A DNA stretch of 64,000 nucleotides from an uncultured Eubacteriales bacterium (GCA_949292785.1 CASFBK010000014.1:1-64000); one strand, 5' to 3'. Shown: positions 27,770-37,442, counted from the stretch's first letter. The notes: generated from the letters alone by a model not told the origin. A program made the numbers and translations.

Positions 27770-28681
27770 ATGAATCAAAATTTTAAATCAGGATTTGTAA
27801 CGTTAATTGGAAGACCAAATGTGGGGAAATCTACGCTGATGAATCGGCTCATTGGTCAGAAAATTGCCATTACCTCTAAGAAGCCGCAGACCACAAGAAA
27901 CCGTATCCAGACAGTATATACCGATGAAAACAAAGGACAGATTGTCTTTTTGGATACGCCGGGAATTCACAAAGCGAAGAATAAGCTTGGAGAATATATG
28001 GTAAATGTAGCGGAGCGAACCCTGAATGAAGTAGATGTAGTGCTTTGGCTGGTAGAACCTACCAATTATATCGGAGCCGGAGAGCAGCATATTTTAGAGA
28101 AGCTTCGGAGAGTGAATACTCCTGTGATTCTGGTTATCAATAAAACCGATATGGTAAAAAAAGAAGAAATCCTTTCTTATATTGATACTTACCGGAAGGA
28201 ATATGATTTTGCAGAAATTGTTCCCCTGTCAGCATTACGCGGAGATAACACGGATGTTCTGATTGATTTGATTTTTAAATATTTGCCGTATGGTCCCATG
28301 TTTTATGATGAAGATACCATTACAGACCAGCCGGAGCGACAGATTGTAGCGGAATTGATTCGTGAAAAAGCACTGCATGCCTTAAGTGAGGAGATTCCAC
28401 ACGGAATAGCAGTGACCATTGAGCGAATGAAAGAGCGGGAGAATGGAGGTATCATTGACATAGATGCCACCATTATCTGTGAACGGGATTCCCACAAAGG
28501 AATTATCATCGGAAAGGGCGGTGCCATGCTTAAAAAGATTGGCACCAATGCCCGGTTTGAGATAGAACGCCTGTTAGACAGTAAGGTGAACTTAAAGCTT
28601 TGGGTGAAGGTGAAAAAGGACTGGCGGGACAGTGACTTTCTCATTAAGAACTTTGGCTACCGGGAAGAGGAAGACTACTAA
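27770..28681 (+). CDS. era: GTPase Era
   Basis: 303 residues. The Ras-like GTPase has G1 GRPNVGKST, G3 DTPGIH and G4 NKTD. The C-terminal KH domain contains GIIIGKGGAMLKKIG and binds 16S rRNA near its 3-prime end during 30S assembly. The order era, yqzL-like, recO is conserved in many Bacillota. The start has GGGAGAAA upstream. Confidence 0.97.
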   Translation: MNQNFKSGFVTLIGRPNVGKSTLMNRLIGQKIAITSKKPQTTRNRIQTVYTDENKGQIVFLDTPGIHKAKNKLGEYMVNVAERTLNEVDVVLWLVEPTNYIGAGEQHILEKLRRVNTPVILVINKTDMVKKEEILSYIDTYRKEYDFAEIVPLSALRGDNTDVLIDLIFKYLPYGPMFYDEDTITDQPERQIVAELIREKALHALSEEIPHGIAVTIERMKERENGGIIDIDATIICERDSHKGIIIGKGGAMLKKIGTNARFEIERLLDSKVNLKLWVKVKKDWRDSDFLIKNFGYREEEDY

Positions 28682-28778
28682 AAACTTCCTGTAAATTTGC
28701 CATTTTTTATCTGGTATATCTATCATGTTCAGGGACAACCTAATAGTACAGAAGAAAAAGTACAAGGGGGAATCGAAC

Positions 28779-28976
28779 ATGATAGAACCGGAATGGATGA
28801 AATTTGAAAGTACAGGAAGAGTTGCAGATTATTTAAGCTATAAAGGACATTCGGATGGTGCAGCCACATCATCTATGATAGAACAAGAAGAAAAAGGCAG
28901 GAGCGTGGCAGGATATGGGGCAGACCATAGTGCTGACGGGCATGGTGTTATCAGCGGTCCCGGTGGGCGAATATGA
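28779..28976 (+). CDS. YqzL-like small protein
   Basis: 65 residues. The first 22 (MIEPEWMKFESTGRVADYLSYK) fit the pattern of Bacillus YqzL, a tiny protein found between era and recO, and the gene sits in exactly that place. The rest is a poorly conserved tail that overlaps the start of recO by 62 bases in another frame. The ATG at 28779 has AAGGGGG upstream; the upstream extension of the frame to 28725 has no ribosome site. Function unknown; the long overlap suggests that translation of recO is coupled to it. Confidence 0.7.
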   Translation: MIEPEWMKFESTGRVADYLSYKGHSDGAATSSMIEQEEKGRSVAGYGADHSADGHGVISGPGGRI

Positions 28977-29694
28977 TAAAAGAATAACGCTTCTGACCAG
29001 GGAAAGAGGAAAAATATCGGCATTTGCCAGAGGTGCAAGAAGACCAAACAGTCAGATGATGGCAGCCAGCAATCCTTTTTCCTTCGGGCAGTTTGAAGCC
29101 TACGAGGGGCGCAGCTCTTATACGGTGGTAAAAGCGGATATTTCCAATTATTTCAGGGAACTCACCATGGACCTGGATGGAGCCTATTATGGCTTTTATT
29201 TTATGGAAATTGCAGATTATTATGGTCGTGAGAACGCAGATGAAATACATATGTTAAAACTGCTGTATCAGTCATTGCGGGCGTTAGAAAACGTTCGTCT
29301 GGATAATCGTCTGATACGGCGAATTTTTGAGTTAAAGGCAATGGTAATCAACGGAGAATACCCTAACGTATTTACCTGCCTGAAATGTGGAACGAAAGAG
29401 AAGCTTAAGTATTTTCATGTAAAAAGCGGCGGAACCCTGTGCAGTGATTGTGCCAGAGGCGTACCGTCTTTTTCTATGGAGGAATCAACGCTTTATACCA
29501 TGCAGTATATCATTACATCCAGTATTGAAAAGCTGTATACCTTTACCGTATCAGAGGAAGTTTTAGAGAATTTGGAAAAAATTATGAATGAATATATGAA
29601 GAATTATATTGAACGTAAATTTCATTCTCTCCAGGTGTTAGAAGAAAATCAGGGGTTCGCGGCAGGAATGATGTTAGAAAAAGATGGAAGATAG
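28915..29694 (+). CDS. recO: DNA repair protein RecO
   Basis: 259 residues. The N-terminal OB fold begins TIVLTGMVLSAVPVGEYDKRITLLTRERGK, and the helical C-terminal part contains a zinc site, CLKCGT and CSDCA, at about 158-190. RecO loads RecA onto SSB-coated single-stranded DNA with RecR. The start lies inside the yqzL-like gene; a GGCAGGAT site is just before it. Confidence 0.93.
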   Translation: MGQTIVLTGMVLSAVPVGEYDKRITLLTRERGKISAFARGARRPNSQMMAASNPFSFGQFEAYEGRSSYTVVKADISNYFRELTMDLDGAYYGFYFMEIADYYGRENADEIHMLKLLYQSLRALENVRLDNRLIRRIFELKAMVINGEYPNVFTCLKCGTKEKLKYFHVKSGGTLCSDCARGVPSFSMEESTLYTMQYIITSSIEKLYTFTVSEEVLENLEKIMNEYMKNYIERKFHSLQVLEENQGFAAGMMLEKDGR

Positions 29695-29697
29695 CAG

Positions 29698-29726
29698 TTG
29701 CAATAAATGGACGGAAAGAGTATAAT
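29698..29726 (+). promoter_or_regulatory. Promoter of the lipoprotein gene
   Basis: TTGCAA (29698-29703), 17 bases, TATAAT (29721-29726), starting only 4 bases after recO ends. Confidence 0.6.
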
Positions 29727-29762
29727 ATTTAAGATTCACGTTTAGACTTTAGGAGGATTGTT

Positions 29763-30386
29763 ATGAAGAGAATAATTTCCATCAGTCTGGCATGTGTTAT
29801 AATAGCCGGATTGTTGACGGGATGCGGGAATTCCCTTGATGTAGATTGTGACACCGTGTATGTAGAGAAAAAGGGGACAATCATTGGAGCAGCAGTTCAG
29901 AAGCTGGATAAGGACTATTACAACGAGGATGAATTGGAAGAATTCATTGACACAAAGGAGGAAGCCTATCAGGAGGAGCATGGTAAGAGTAGTGTAAAGG
30001 TCAGCGACTTTTCCGTAAAAGACGGTGTTGCAGAGCTTTTGGTGAAATATGCAGGATATGAAGACTATCAGGAATTTAATAATGTTACATTATTTGCAGG
30101 AACGGTACCACAGGCGCTGGCAGCCGGTTATGACTTTAATACGAAATTCGTTGAGATAAAGGATGGAAAAGCAGCTGGTGAGGTAGAAAGCAGTACGATT
30201 ACGGAATCGGATTATAAGGTTGTTGTTTTAAGTGAGAAGATAGATGTAAAGGTAGATGGAACCATCAAGTATATGTCATCTGATTATACTTCCCTGAAGG
30301 CGAAGGATACGGTTTCTATTACTCTTCCGGAGAATGCAGAGGATGGAGCAGAGTTAGCTTTGGTATACGTGGTATATGAAGAATAA
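29763..30386 (+). CDS. Small lipoprotein of unknown function
   Basis: 207 residues. The signal peptide has a basic start, a hydrophobic core and the lipobox LLTGC, with the lipidated Cys at about residue 21. The mature part is acidic, about 185 residues, mixed alpha/beta by pattern, with no motif I recognise. AGGAGG precedes the ATG. It has its own promoter and lies 41 bases before glyS, which may be read through from it. It is exposed on the outer face of the membrane. Confidence 0.85.
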   Translation: MKRIISISLACVIIAGLLTGCGNSLDVDCDTVYVEKKGTIIGAAVQKLDKDYYNEDELEEFIDTKEEAYQEEHGKSSVKVSDFSVKDGVAELLVKYAGYEDYQEFNNVTLFAGTVPQALAAGYDFNTKFVEIKDGKAAGEVESSTITESDYKVVVLSEKIDVKVDGTIKYMSSDYTSLKAKDTVSITLPENAEDGAELALVYVVYEE

Positions 30387-30427
30387 AGAGCATTAGAAAT
30401 GAAATAGATAGAAAGAGGTAACGGTAT

Positions 30428-31825
30428 ATGGAAAAGACAATGGAAAAAATCGTAGCATTAGCTAAGGCAAGAGGTTTTGTATATCCGGGTTCTGAGATTT
30501 ACGGCGGATTGGCAAATACCTGGGATTACGGAAATCTGGGTGTAGAACTTAAAAATAATGTAAAAAAGGCGTGGTGGCAGAAGTTCATCATGGAGAATCC
30601 TTATAACGTAGGAGTAGACTGTGCCATTTTAATGAACCCGCAGACATGGGTAGCTTCCGGCCATTTGGGCGGATTTTCTGACCCGTTGATGGATTGTAAG
30701 GAATGTCACGAACGTTTCCGTGCGGATAAGATTATCGAAGACTTCGCACAGGAAAAGGGAGTGGAATTAAAAAGCTCTGTAGACGGATGGAGCCAGGAAG
30801 AAATGGTGCAGTTCATTGAGGACAACCAGATTTCATGTCCGACCTGTGGAAAACATAATTTTACAGATATTCGTCAGTTCAATCTGATGTTCAAGACCTT
30901 TCAGGGTGTAACAGAGGATGCCAAGAACACGGTATATTTAAGACCGGAAACCGCACAGGGTATTTTCGTAAACTTTAAGAATGTACAGAGAACTTCCCGT
31001 AAGAAGATTCCTTTTGGTATCGGACAGATTGGTAAATCCTTCCGTAACGAGATTACACCGGGTAACTTTACCTTCCGTACCAGAGAGTTTGAGCAGATGG
31101 AGCTGGAGTTCTTCTGTGAACCGGGAACCGATTTGGAGTGGTTTACATACTGGAGAAGCTTCTGTATCAACTGGTTAAAGACACTTGGTATCAAGGATGA
31201 TGAAATGCGTGCAAGAGACCATGACCCGGAAGAACTTTGCTTTTACAGTAAGGCAACGACCGACATTGAGTTCTTATTCCCGTTTGGCTGGGGAGAACTC
31301 TGGGGAATTGCAGACCGTACCGATTATGACCTGACACAGCATCAGAATACCTCAGGACAGGATATGACCTATTTTGATGACGAGAAGAAGGAAAAATATA
31401 TTCCATATGTAATTGAGCCATCCTTAGGAGCTGACCGTGTGGTACTGGCATTCCTTTGTGCCGCATATGATGAAGAAAACATTGGAACAGAAGATAAGCC
31501 GGATATGAGAACGGTACTTCATTTCCATCCGGCACTGGCACCGGTGAAGATTGGTGTGCTTCCGTTGTCCAAGAAGTTAAACGAAGGGGCAGAAAAGGTA
31601 TTTGCACAGCTTTCTAAGAAATACAACTGTGAATTTGACGATAGAGGAAATATCGGAAAACGTTACAGAAGACAGGATGAAATCGGAACTCCATTCTGTA
31701 TTACCTATGACTTTGAATCTGAAGAGGATATGGCAGTAACGGTACGTGACCGTGATACCATGGAACAGGAAAGAATAAAAATTGAAGACTTAGACGCTTA
31801 CTTTGCAAAGAAGTTTGAGTTCTAA
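30428..31825 (+). CDS. glyS: Glycyl-tRNA synthetase, dimeric type
   Basis: 465 residues, the single-chain alpha2 class II enzyme rather than the alpha/beta heterotetramer. It has the typical N terminus ([32 protein letters not shown]), a Cys pair region CKEC and CPTCGKHNF (possible zinc site), [16 protein letters not shown], motif 2 [21 protein letters not shown], and motif 3 [14 protein letters not shown], followed by the anticodon-binding domain. No T-box is visible upstream, unlike pheST. Confidence 0.96.
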   Translation: MEKTMEKIVALAKARGFVYPGSEIYGGLANTWDYGNLGVELKNNVKKAWWQKFIMENPYNVGVDCAILMNPQTWVASGHLGGFSDPLMDCKECHERFRADKIIEDFAQEKGVELKSSVDGWSQEEMVQFIEDNQISCPTCGKHNFTDIRQFNLMFKTFQGVTEDAKNTVYLRPETAQGIFVNFKNVQRTSRKKIPFGIGQIGKSFRNEITPGNFTFRTREFEQMELEFFCEPGTDLEWFTYWRSFCINWLKTLGIKDDEMRARDHDPEELCFYSKATTDIEFLFPFGWGELWGIADRTDYDLTQHQNTSGQDMTYFDDEKKEKYIPYVIEPSLGADRVVLAFLCAAYDEENIGTEDKPDMRTVLHFHPALAPVKIGVLPLSKKLNEGAEKVFAQLSKKYNCEFDDRGNIGKRYRRQDEIGTPFCITYDFESEEDMAVTVRDRDTMEQERIKIEDLDAYFAKKFEF

Positions 31826-31831
31826 GCTCGT

Positions 31832-31867
31832 AAAAGGGCATTCTGATAAAAATCAGGATGCTCTTTT
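31832..31867 (+). terminator. Terminator after glyS
   Basis: AAAAGGGCATTCTGAT pairs with ATCAGGATGCTCTTTT (two G-T pairs) around an A4 loop. Confidence 0.8.
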
Positions 31868-32167
31868 GGTATATTTTAAGTCTGTTACTTCTTATTTTAT
31901 AAGTGTACCTTTACCATAATTTGGAAAGAACAATATATAGTAGAAATGATGTAAAAAACATCTAAATGTGATAAAAAATTGCTGTTTGTGACAAAAAAAT
32001 CACAAAAATAGGCTTGCTATTATTGGATAATATGTTAAAATATAGATATGTGCAGAGCACTTAATTGGTGTATTTGACCCGATAGCAGATGCAAAAGTCA
32101 GTCAGGACGATTTTAGCTTGATGCAAACGCGGGAATAACCCAAACTAAATTTTAGGAGGAATTTCAA
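31868..32167 (+). promoter_or_regulatory. ppdK upstream region: palindrome, promoter and structured leader
   Basis: 300 bases without a gene. An inverted repeat TTTGTGA/TCACAAA (31985-32006, 8 bases apart) precedes a TTGCTA (32014-32019), 16 bases, TAAAAT (32036-32041) promoter. The leader of about 120 bases includes GATGCAAA twice (in GCAGATGCAAAAG and TTGATGCAAACG) and a small GGGAATAACCC hairpin. It matches no riboswitch I know. AGGAGG precedes the ATG. Confidence 0.4.
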
Positions 32168-34795
32168 ATGGCTAACAAGTGGGTTTATTTATTTACAGAA
32201 GGAAATGCAAATATGCGGGAACTTCTTGGGGGCAAAGGTGCGAACCTGGCGGAGATGACAAATATCGGACTTCCGGTACCGCAGGGTTTTACCATTACAA
32301 CAGAGGCTTGTACTCAGTATTATGAAGATGGAAAAGAAATCAATGACGAGATTCAGGGACAGATTAACGAGTACATAGGCAAGATGGAAGAGATTACAGG
32401 AAAGAAATTTGGAGATAAAGAAAATCCGTTGCTTGTATCTGTTCGTTCCGGAGCAAGAGCTTCTATGCCTGGTATGATGGACACGATTCTGAATCTTGGT
32501 TTAAATGAAGATGTAGTAAATGTAATTGCTGAAAAATCAAACAATCCACGTTGGGCTTGGGATTGCTATAGACGTTTTATCCAGATGTATTCTGATGTCG
32601 TTATGGAAGTCGGCAAGAAATATTTTGAAGAATTAATCGATAAGATGAAAGCGGACAGAGGGGTAACACAGGACGTTGAACTGACCGCTGAGGATTTAAA
32701 AGAACTGGCAAATCAGTTTAAGGCAGAGTATAAGTCAAAGATTGGAGTAGATTTCCCGGATGATCCGAAGGAACAGCTGATGGGAGCAATCAAGGCTGTA
32801 TTCCGTTCCTGGGATAATCCTCGTGCAAATGTATACCGTCGTGACAATGATATTCCATATTCCTGGGGAACTGCTGTTAATGTACAGTCTATGGCATTTG
32901 GTAACATGGGAGATGACTGTGGTACCGGTGTTGCATTTACCCGTGACCCGGCTACCGGTGCAAAGGGTCTGTTTGGAGAATTCCTGACCAATGCACAGGG
33001 AGAAGACGTAGTTGCAGGTGTTCGTACTCCTATGAAGATTAGCGAGATGGAGACAAAGTTCCCAGAGGCTTTTGAACAGTTTAATGAGGTTTGTAAGACA
33101 TTGGAATCCCATTACAGAGACATGCAGGATATGGAGTTTACGGTAGAACATGGTAAACTGTATATGTTACAGACGCGTAATGGTAAGAGAACTGCACAGG
33201 CTGCATTAAAGATTGCCTGCGATTTAGTGGATGAAGGCATGAGAAATGAAGAAGAAGCAGTTGCAATGATTGATCCTCGTAATCTGGATACTCTGTTACA
33301 TCCACAGTTTGACGCTGCGGCATTAAAGGCAGCAGTACCAGCCGGCAAAGCACTTGGAGCATCTCCGGGAGCTGCATGCGGTAAAATTGTATTTACTGCA
33401 GAAGATGCAAAGGAATGGGCCACAAAGGGAGAAAAGGTCGTATTAGTACGTCTTGAGACTTCTCCGGAAGATATAGAAGGTATGAAAGCAGCACAGGGTA
33501 TTTTGACCGTACGTGGTGGTATGACCAGCCATGCGGCAGTTGTAGCACGTGGTATGGGAACCTGCTGTGTATCCGGTTGTGGCGATATTACCATGGATGA
33601 AGAAAACAAGAAATTCACCTTAGGCGGTAAAGAATATCATGAAGGTGACTATATTTCTTTGGATGGTTCCACCGGTAATATTTATGACGGACAGATACCG
33701 ACTGTAGATGCAACTATTGCAGGTGAATTTGGAAGAATTATGTCCTGGGCAGATAAATATAGAAAATTAAAAGTAAGAACAAACGCAGATACTCCTGCAG
33801 ATGCAAAGAAAGCCCGCGAACTTGGTGCAGAAGGTATTGGACTTTGCCGTACAGAGCACATGTTCTTTGAAGGCGATAGAATTGATGCATTCCGTGAGAT
33901 GATTTGTTCCGATACCGTAGAAGAAAGAGAAGCAGCACTTGCTAAGATTCTTCCGGTACAGCAGGGAGATTTTGAAAAACTCTATGAGGCTCTGGAAGGA
34001 AATCCGGTTACCATTCGTTTCCTGGATCCACCTCTTCATGAGTTCGTTCCTACCGAAGAAGAGGATATTAAGAAGCTGGCAGATGCACAGGGCAAGTCTG
34101 TAGAGACCATTAAGGCAATCATTGATTCCTTGCATGAGTTCAACCCAATGATGGGACACAGAGGATGCCGTCTTGCAGTTACCTATCCGGAAATTGCAAA
34201 GATGCAGACCAGAGCAGTGATTCGTGCAGCTATCAATGTTCAGAAGGAACATGCTGACTGGAACATCAAACCGGAAATCATGATTCCGTTGGTGGGAGAA
34301 GTAAAAGAATTAAAATATGTGAAGAAAGTAGTTGTAGAGACTGCTGATGAAGAAATCGCAGCAGCAGGCGTGAAACTGGAATATGAAGTTGGTACCATGA
34401 TTGAGATTCCAAGAGCTGCATTAACAGCCGATGAAATTGCAAAAGAAGCAGACTTCTTCTGCTTCGGAACCAATGACCTGACTCAGATGACCTATGGCTT
34501 CTCCCGTGATGATGCAGGTAAGTTCTTAAATGCTTACTATGATGCAAAGATTATGGAGAATGACCCGTTTGCAAGACTTGACCAGACAGGTGTTGGTAAG
34601 CTGATGGAGATGACCATTAAGTTAGGAAAACCTGTAAATCCAAACTTACACATTGGTATCTGCGGTGAACATGGTGGAGACCCATCTTCCGTAGAGTTCT
34701 GCCACAAGATTGGTCTGGATTACGTTTCCTGTTCTCCATTCCGTGTACCGATTGCACGTTTAGCAGCGGCACAGGCAGCGATTGCTGAGAAGTAA
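32168..34795 (+). CDS. ppdK: Pyruvate, phosphate dikinase
   Basis: 875 residues, the standard length. It interconverts pyruvate, ATP and phosphate with PEP, AMP and PPi. The ATP-grasp domain begins with LLGGKGANLAEM and contains VRSGARASMPGMMDTILNLG. The swinging phosphohistidine domain has GGMTSHAAVVARGMG with the catalytic His. The PEP/pyruvate barrel has GLCRTEHMF, FGTNDLTQMTYG and GICGEHGGDPSS with the catalytic Cys. With pckA it controls the PEP branch point; in anaerobes it often replaces or assists pyruvate kinase. Codon use is strongly biased as for pckA. Confidence 0.97.
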   Translation: MANKWVYLFTEGNANMRELLGGKGANLAEMTNIGLPVPQGFTITTEACTQYYEDGKEINDEIQGQINEYIGKMEEITGKKFGDKENPLLVSVRSGARASMPGMMDTILNLGLNEDVVNVIAEKSNNPRWAWDCYRRFIQMYSDVVMEVGKKYFEELIDKMKADRGVTQDVELTAEDLKELANQFKAEYKSKIGVDFPDDPKEQLMGAIKAVFRSWDNPRANVYRRDNDIPYSWGTAVNVQSMAFGNMGDDCGTGVAFTRDPATGAKGLFGEFLTNAQGEDVVAGVRTPMKISEMETKFPEAFEQFNEVCKTLESHYRDMQDMEFTVEHGKLYMLQTRNGKRTAQAALKIACDLVDEGMRNEEEAVAMIDPRNLDTLLHPQFDAAALKAAVPAGKALGASPGAACGKIVFTAEDAKEWATKGEKVVLVRLETSPEDIEGMKAAQGILTVRGGMTSHAAVVARGMGTCCVSGCGDITMDEENKKFTLGGKEYHEGDYISLDGSTGNIYDGQIPTVDATIAGEFGRIMSWADKYRKLKVRTNADTPADAKKARELGAEGIGLCRTEHMFFEGDRIDAFREMICSDTVEEREAALAKILPVQQGDFEKLYEALEGNPVTIRFLDPPLHEFVPTEEEDIKKLADAQGKSVETIKAIIDSLHEFNPMMGHRGCRLAVTYPEIAKMQTRAVIRAAINVQKEHADWNIKPEIMIPLVGEVKELKYVKKVVVETADEEIAAAGVKLEYEVGTMIEIPRAALTADEIAKEADFFCFGTNDLTQMTYGFSRDDAGKFLNAYYDAKIMENDPFARLDQTGVGKLMEMTIKLGKPVNPNLHIGICGEHGGDPSSVEFCHKIGLDYVSCSPFRVPIARLAAAQAAIAEK

Positions 34796-34811
34796 TATAT
34801 TAAAATCAATG

Positions 34812-34849
34812 AACTGCTCTTTATGTTTCGGCATAAAGGGCAGTTTTTT
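34812..34849 (+). terminator. Terminator after ppdK
   Basis: AACTGCTCTTTATG pairs with CATAAAGGGCAGTT (one T-G pair) around TTTCGG, with a T6 tail. Confidence 0.85.
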
Positions 34850-34993
34850 GCGAGTAATGAGGAAGTACCGTGCCTGCACGGGCGTTTGAAAATACCGCGA
34901 AAGTCTGGAAGTGAAGCTTTCAGAACATAGGAAATTTAAGCTCTGGTGGAGATTTTGAGTTTGGGATTGTAAGTAGAGATGTAATACTTAGAC

Positions 34994-35022
34994 TTGAAGC
35001 AAATCTGTTGGTATGTTAAAAT
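34994..35022 (+). promoter_or_regulatory. Putative promoter of the DUF3592-like gene
   Basis: TTGAAG (34994-34999), 17 bases, TAAAAT (35017-35022). The stretch 34850-34993 before it shows no gene or clear structure. Confidence 0.45.
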
Positions 35023-35071
35023 ATAACAAAATGAAGTTGATAAATTAGAATTTTGGTAAGGAAGCATACAA

Positions 35072-35110
35072 ATGAGCAAGAAAAGGTTTAGTATGATTTT
35101 AGTTGTATAA
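35072..35110 (+). CDS. Possible 12-residue leader peptide
   Basis: ATG AGC AAG AAA AGG TTT and so on, encoding MSKKRFSMILVV and then TAA, with TAAGGA 10 bases upstream. It ends 16 bases before the ATG of the next gene. It may be a translated leader or the remains of a signal-peptide-like start; there is no test of this in the sequence itself. Confidence 0.25.
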   Translation: MSKKRFSMILVV

Positions 35111-35126
35111 TAAGGTGGTGAATAAA

Positions 35127-35564
35127 ATGATTAATTATTTTTATTGTATTTTTTTCTCGTTATTTATATCTACAATAATATATGAAATAAGAATTTTTTT
35201 AATAACTGACGGAAAAAGAATAAAGTTAGTAAAAGAGGCAATTGAAAAAAATCATGTAATTAAGGGTAAATTAGTTCGAACCAAAACAGTTAAAAGAGCA
35301 GATCCTGATAGACGAGATGACAACGACTCATATGAACTTTATAATATGGGAATATATGAATATGAATATAATAAAAAGACATATAAAACTAAAATTATCA
35401 GACGATTACGAGGATATCCTTTACAAAAAGAAATAGATTTATTTTATGTAAAAAATCCTAAAAAAGCAACAACTGAATCTTCCCTGGGTAAGACAGAAAT
35501 TAGCTGGTTAAAATATTTTATAATAACATTTATAATATTATATATATTACTTATAGCAATGTAG
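35127..35564 (+). CDS. Small two-helix membrane protein, DUF3592-like
   Basis: 145 residues. It has a membrane helix at each end (about 4-24 and about 122-143). Between them is a beta-rich segment of about 95 residues (IKGKLVRTKTVKR, YEYEYNKKTYKTKIIRR, EIDLFYVKNPKKA), which is the pattern of DUF3592 proteins. The ATG at 35127 has AAGGTGG upstream. The gene is much more AT-rich than its neighbours, with many ATA and AAA codons, suggesting transfer or relaxed selection. Function unknown. Confidence 0.6.
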   Translation: MINYFYCIFFSLFISTIIYEIRIFLITDGKRIKLVKEAIEKNHVIKGKLVRTKTVKRADPDRRDDNDSYELYNMGIYEYEYNKKTYKTKIIRRLRGYPLQKEIDLFYVKNPKKATTESSLGKTEISWLKYFIITFIILYILLIAM

Positions 35565-35612
35565 ATACATAACTTATGTCCCTTGTAATCAGGAGAAGGT
35601 TTAATTACGTAT

Positions 35613-35662
35613 AAAATAGCCCCTCTGTATCAACTTCCTTAGTTGATGCGAAGGGGCTATTT
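35613..35662. terminator. Bidirectional terminator between the DUF3592-like and chemoreceptor genes
   Basis: AAATAGCCCCTCTGTATCAAC pairs with GTTGATGCGAAGGGGCTATTT, with a small internal mismatch and AT-rich tails on both sides. Confidence 0.8.
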
Positions 35663-35706
35663 GTATATCTGGTTTTTGAAGATTAGCCAGGAAACATCAT
35701 AAGTAA

Positions 35707-37269
35707 CTATTTATTTTTCAGCAAATTATTTATTTCATCCACCATTCCATTAATGCTATTTGCCTGAGTTGTCATTTCTGAGATATCATTTACATTTGTT
35801 TCCACCATTGCATTGATAGAAACAAACTGCTCATTTTCATTTCTAATACTTTCTGCAATATCCTGATTGATGGACACTGTATTTTTAATAACGTCAGACT
35901 GTTTGTTATGTGCATCCCCCATTGTATTCACTGCAGTTACGGTTACATTGAGAAGCTCCGTCATATCCTGCATTCCTTTAAATACATTATTATAATATTC
36001 GCTCTGTTTATTCAGCTTTTGAGAATTTTCTTTTACATGGAGGGTTATTTCCTCAACATTATTTTGAACTCTTGCAATAACAGTTTCTACTTCATCTAAG
36101 GATTCTTTTGTGCTGTTAGCCAGTTTACCTACCTCCTGTGCAACGACTGCAAATCCTTTTCCGGCTTCGCCGGCGCGGGCAGCTTCGATGGAAGCATTCA
36201 GTGCAAGTAAGTTGGTGGAAGCGGAGATTTCATTAATAAGATTCAATGTAACTCCAATTTCGTTTACGGCATCTGATAATTTTTGCGCCACATTTATCGT
36301 TGCCGACATGGATGTTGAAACTTCATTGTTAATAGAATGTAAATCATTTAATAATTGTTCGTTATCCCTGGATTTATCCAATAAATCCTTTGAAGTTATT
36401 TCTACTTTTTTTACGTTGTCAGCAACAACTGTTTCCCACTTGTTTAGTTCCGTAAGATTCAACATACTTTCTTCTGTTTTTTGACTCAATAAATTACTGC
36501 TTGCTAATAATTGTTCGCTTGTTGCAGACAATTCTTCTGCGGAGGCACTTTCATTTTCGGTAATGGAAGAAAGCGTTGTTCCGGCAGAATACAGATTTTT
36601 AGATAAGGTTTGAACAGAAGATAATACTTTTCTTACCTGTTCGTTGTTGCGCTCCATTTCATCCCTTTTTGCAGTGATCAGGAAGCGCTGGATTAAGTAG
36701 GTTAATAATACGGTTGTTGGTAAGGAGAGCGCCACACAAACAACGCGGTCAAGCATATTGCCTATAAAAAATTCATTTTGTATTGGCAGATGTATTTCGC
36801 TCCAAAGAAACCACGATATAACTACAGAAGCAGCAATTTCTATTGAGGTCGCTGCGACCATTTTATAATCCAGAAAAAACGAGGTCAGTATTACAAAAAA
36901 GAATGAAAAGCCCCAGAAATCAGTAGCAGGTATCATATAAAGGATAAAGTTAAACTGAATGAACATAATTAAAACAAGAAAAATCTTTCCGGCTTTCAAT
37001 TTATTTTTGTCAACCAGACCGTTTCTAAATCCGGTTCGCACAAAATAAATTCCGGTAGCCAGATATATGAGACAGGTGATATCAAATATTATTAATGCAA
37101 GCCAGCTGACGGATGGAAACCAGCCCATTATCTTTCCGAAAGTATAAAGCAGTCCGGCACATTGACAGGCTCCTGGCACTAAAAGCAGAACCAGAACATA
37201 AACTTTGTTTATGTATTCGTCTATTGCTGATAAAGATTTTTTTGAAGTATCATTTTCAGTAATTTTCAT
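35707..37269 (-). CDS. Methyl-accepting chemotaxis protein with a multi-helix membrane sensor
   Basis: 520 residues. Residues about 20-200 hold five to six hydrophobic helices with short loops and no large outside domain, so the signal is probably sensed in or near the membrane. I see no HAMP domain. After [15 protein letters not shown] the cytoplasmic coiled coil begins. The signalling tip is canonical: [40 protein letters not shown]. It should control CheA through CheW, neither of which is in the window. The membrane part closely resembles that of the divergent GHKL kinase ([16 protein letters not shown] against [25 protein letters not shown] against FLQYNFILY). GGAGAGG precedes the ATG. 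Confidence 0.9.
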   Translation of the reverse strand: MKITENDTSKKSLSAIDEYINKVYVLVLLLVPGACQCAGLLYTFGKIMGWFPSVSWLALIIFDITCLIYLATGIYFVRTGFRNGLVDKNKLKAGKIFLVLIMFIQFNFILYMIPATDFWGFSFFFVILTSFFLDYKMVAATSIEIAASVVISWFLWSEIHLPIQNEFFIGNMLDRVVCVALSLPTTVLLTYLIQRFLITAKRDEMERNNEQVRKVLSSVQTLSKNLYSAGTTLSSITENESASAEELSATSEQLLASSNLLSQKTEESMLNLTELNKWETVVADNVKKVEITSKDLLDKSRDNEQLLNDLHSINNEVSTSMSATINVAQKLSDAVNEIGVTLNLINEISASTNLLALNASIEAARAGEAGKGFAVVAQEVGKLANSTKESLDEVETVIARVQNNVEEITLHVKENSQKLNKQSEYYNNVFKGMQDMTELLNVTVTAVNTMGDAHNKQSDVIKNTVSINQDIAESIRNENEQFVSINAMVETNVNDISEMTTQANSINGMVDEINNLLKNK

Positions 37270-37304
37270 AAAATTCCCTCTCCTTTTATAACGTCTTTTG
37301 TTAT

Positions 37305-37404
37305 ATTATACAATGAATTAAAAACAGAAAGAAAAGAAATTTATTATCTGGTCAAAAATAACCCTTAATTGGTCATTGCATTTTCTGAAAATAAGAAGTA
37401 ATAT
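37305..37404. promoter_or_regulatory. Divergent control region with a LytTR-like tandem repeat
   Basis: Plus strand: TTGCAT (37376-37381), 17 bases, TAATAT (37399-37404), upstream of the kinase gene. TGGTCA occurs at 37349-37354 and 37370-37375, exactly 21 bases apart, with the second copy touching the -35. LytTR regulators such as AgrA bind 9-base direct repeats about 21 bases apart beside the -35, so this is a candidate site for the regulator encoded in the same operon. Minus strand: TATAAT at 37310-37305 for the chemoreceptor. Confidence 0.5.
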
Positions 37405-37442
37405 AAAAAATAGTATACATTTGTGGGAAATAGGAGAATAGA

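Noticed and set aside
31985..32006. TTTGTGA/TCACAAA as a CRP/FNR site
   Set aside because: The half-sites are 8 bases apart instead of the usual 6 and no CRP-type regulator is in the window, so only an inverted repeat is claimed.
32045..32167. c-di-GMP or other known riboswitch before ppdK
   Set aside because: I could not find the conserved core bases of any class I know.
34850..34993. Possible gene or repeat downstream of ppdK
   Set aside because: No frame with a start and ribosome site and no clear repeat or hairpin was found.
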